64,000 nucleotides of DNA from Winogradskyella marina (GTDB lineage: Bacteria; Bacteroidota; Bacteroidia; Flavobacteriales; Flavobacteriaceae): NCBI RefSeq assembly GCF_015645385.1, contig NZ_JADOET010000001.1, forward strand, positions 496,001 to 560,000, in the 5' to 3' direction. Position 1 is the first letter of the stretch; each line of letters begins with the position of its first letter. The notes beneath the pieces were generated by a model that was not told the DNA's origin, made no database searches, and saw nothing but the letters and a program-made list of their open reading frames with translations. Made by a program: the position numbers and the translations under genes. Below are positions 62,609 through 64,000 of the stretch, piece by piece.

Positions 62609-64000
62609 TTATTTTTTAATTAATAATTTATTTAAAAATATGACCGGAATCATAGCAGTAAAGATAATGAAAAGAGATGGTATTGCTGCTTCCATAACCA
62701 TTTCATCACTGGCATATTCAAATGCTTTTACAGCGAGTGTATCTATATGATAGGGTTTTAAAATTAAGGTTAAGGGTAGCTCTTTCATCACATCAATAAA
62801 CACTAAAATTACAGCACTAAATACACCTGTTTTAATTAATGGGAATTCAATTTTAAAAAACGTTTTTAAGTTTCCGACACCTAACACTTTTGAAGAATCC
62901 GGAATGGAATTATCAACTTTCAAGGCTGTGGATTCTATAGGATTATACGCTACAGCTAAAAAGCGCACCGCATAAGCATATAGCAATACCATTAAAGTGC
63001 CGTTGATGATTAGTCCAGAATCAATTCCGAAGTTACCCAAAACACCAATCAACCATTTGTCTAAAGCTAAGGTTGGAATCATAATTCCAATCGCAATTAC
63101 AGCACCAGGAATTGCATACCCCAAAACACCAATTCTAGCGATATTCTTAATAGAACGAATGTTGCTCCATTTTGAAAAATAAATCAATAAAAGCGCAAAG
63201 AAAACAGTAAGAACTGCAGAGGAAATAGCGATGCCAAAACTTTGTAATGAAATCATAAGGAACTGCATATCAAAAACCGTAGATGCGGTTAAAAAGGCCC
63301 AATATAATAATTGTCCTACTGGTAAAAGAAACCCTAAAAGCACGGGTAAAAATACAATTGAAAATAGCAACCATTGTACAGACCGCTTCGGCGTTTTTCG
63401 TTGCATTTGTTTACTGTTTGTTTTTGACGATGTAAACTTTAGTTTTCGTACTTGCCATTTTTCAAACAGAATTAAGGCAAAAACAATCACGATTAACAAT
63501 GCGGATAAATACACGGCTGTCTCTGGCTCTTCCAGGGAAAACCAAGATCTAAATATTCCGGTGGTAAAGGTATTTACACCGTAATAACTTGCTGCACCAT
63601 AATCGTTGAGCACTTCCATTAACACTAAAACTAAACCTGCAACAATAGCTGGTCTTGCCAATGGTAACATCAGTCTAAAAAAAGTTTTACGTTCTCCAAC
63701 ACCCAACACTTTTGACGCCTCTAAAAGATTGTTAGCTTGGTTAAGAAAAAAAGCTCTTGCGCTTACATAAACATACGGAAATAGTGAAATACTCAACACA
63801 AAAGCGAGTCCTGCTCTATTCATAATATCGATTCGTATAAAATCGAGATTTAACTGTCTCAATAGCAAATCTAGGCTTCCTCCATAATCGAAAATCCCAG
63901 CATAGGCATAACCTACTATATAGGAAGGAATAGCGAGTGGTAAGATTAATAACCACTCCATTTGTTTTCGAAATAAGAAATCGAAACGGGATACCAACCA
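62609..64000 (-). CDS. fbpB: ABC importer permease, ferric-type (FbpB-like), N-terminus cut by window edge
   Basis: 463 residues visible, with the frame still open at the right edge. Two fused permease halves: the first has MEWLLILPLAIPSYIVGYAYAGI and EASKVLGVGERKTFFRLMLPLARPAIVAG, the second DSSKVLGVGNLKTFFKIEFPLIKTGVFSAV. These paired EAA-like loops are typical of FbpB two-domain permeases. It forms the inner-membrane channel for Fe(III). The true start is beyond the window. Confidence 0.82.
   Translation of the reverse strand, partial: WLVSRFDFLFRKQMEWLLILPLAIPSYIVGYAYAGIFDYGGSLDLLLRQLNLDFIRIDIMNRAGLAFVLSISLFPYVYVSARAFFLNQANNLLEASKVLGVGERKTFFRLMLPLARPAIVAGLVLVLMEVLNDYGAASYYGVNTFTTGIFRSWFSLEEPETAVYLSALLIVIVFALILFEKWQVRKLKFTSSKTNSKQMQRKTPKRSVQWLLFSIVFLPVLLGFLLPVGQLLYWAFLTASTVFDMQFLMISLQSFGIAISSAVLTVFFALLLIYFSKWSNIRSIKNIARIGVLGYAIPGAVIAIGIMIPTLALDKWLIGVLGNFGIDSGLIINGTLMVLLYAYAVRFLAVAYNPIESTALKVDNSIPDSSKVLGVGNLKTFFKIEFPLIKTGVFSAVILVFIDVMKELPLTLILKPYHIDTLAVKAFEYASDEMVMEAAIPSLFIIFTAMIPVIFLNKLLIKK

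Overview
The window is AT-rich chromosomal DNA from a member of the Bacteroidota, most likely a marine Flavobacteriaceae. The evidence is SusC/SusD pairs, type IX secretion (T9SS) C-terminal sorting domains, TAnnTTTG-type -7 promoter elements, a mevalonate-pathway operon and Bacteroidota-style dispersed palindromic repeats. The genus cannot be named from sequence alone. No rRNA, tRNA, CRISPR array, transposase or prophage was seen.

Left part (1-17.3 kb), mixed housekeeping. A truncated arginine decarboxylase is followed by a T9SS-secreted protein, an acetyl-CoA hydrolase/CoA-transferase divergent from an AraC regulator, a carboxypeptidase-regulatory-domain protein with a transglutaminase-like partner, and a small lipoprotein. 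Next is a leftward mevalonate/isoprenoid operon: mvaD, a four-helix-bundle protein, a GHMP (mevalonate) kinase and a UbiA prenyltransferase, then a RsuA/RluB-type pseudouridine synthase homologue. The mvaD reading frame carries two palindromic repeats in frame, the pseudouridine synthase homologue has Gly where the catalytic Asp belongs, and a DUF1697 gene is frameshifted. A hybrid histidine kinase, a HI0933-like flavoprotein and a DUF2254 membrane protein follow.

17.4-23.4 kb holds a compact leftward six-gene redox cluster: selO, an FMN/flavodoxin-like reductase, DUF427, an alpha/beta-hydrolase-OsmC fusion, egtB and egtD (ergothioneine synthesis).

23.7-51.8 kb is a large alpha-glucan (starch/glycogen/maltodextrin) utilization locus. 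A leftward operon encodes an MFS sugar transporter, beta-phosphoglucomutase, a GH65 phosphorylase, three GH13 enzymes, an esterase, GH31 and GH97. Divergent from a LacI regulator, a rightward operon encodes SusC, SusD, SusE-like and SusF-like proteins and a T9SS-sorted GH13 amylase. Inferred flow: surface amylase and SusCDEF capture glucan, periplasmic GH13/GH31/GH97 cut it, the MFS protein imports maltose or short oligosaccharides, and GH65 plus PgmB yield glucose and glucose-6-phosphate. The larger gaps of the leftward operon each contain short palindromic repeats, and a near-perfect LacI-type operator lies between the two operons.

52-61.5 kb is a complete L-fucose catabolic locus: FucP symporter, FucI isomerase, an FGGY kinase, a RhaD-like class II aldolase, lactaldehyde dehydrogenase and an FMN L-lactate dehydrogenase, with an AraC regulator at the divergent centre. 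It would convert L-fucose to DHAP and pyruvate. The right edge holds the ATPase and a truncated permease of a ferric-type (FbpBC-like) ABC importer.
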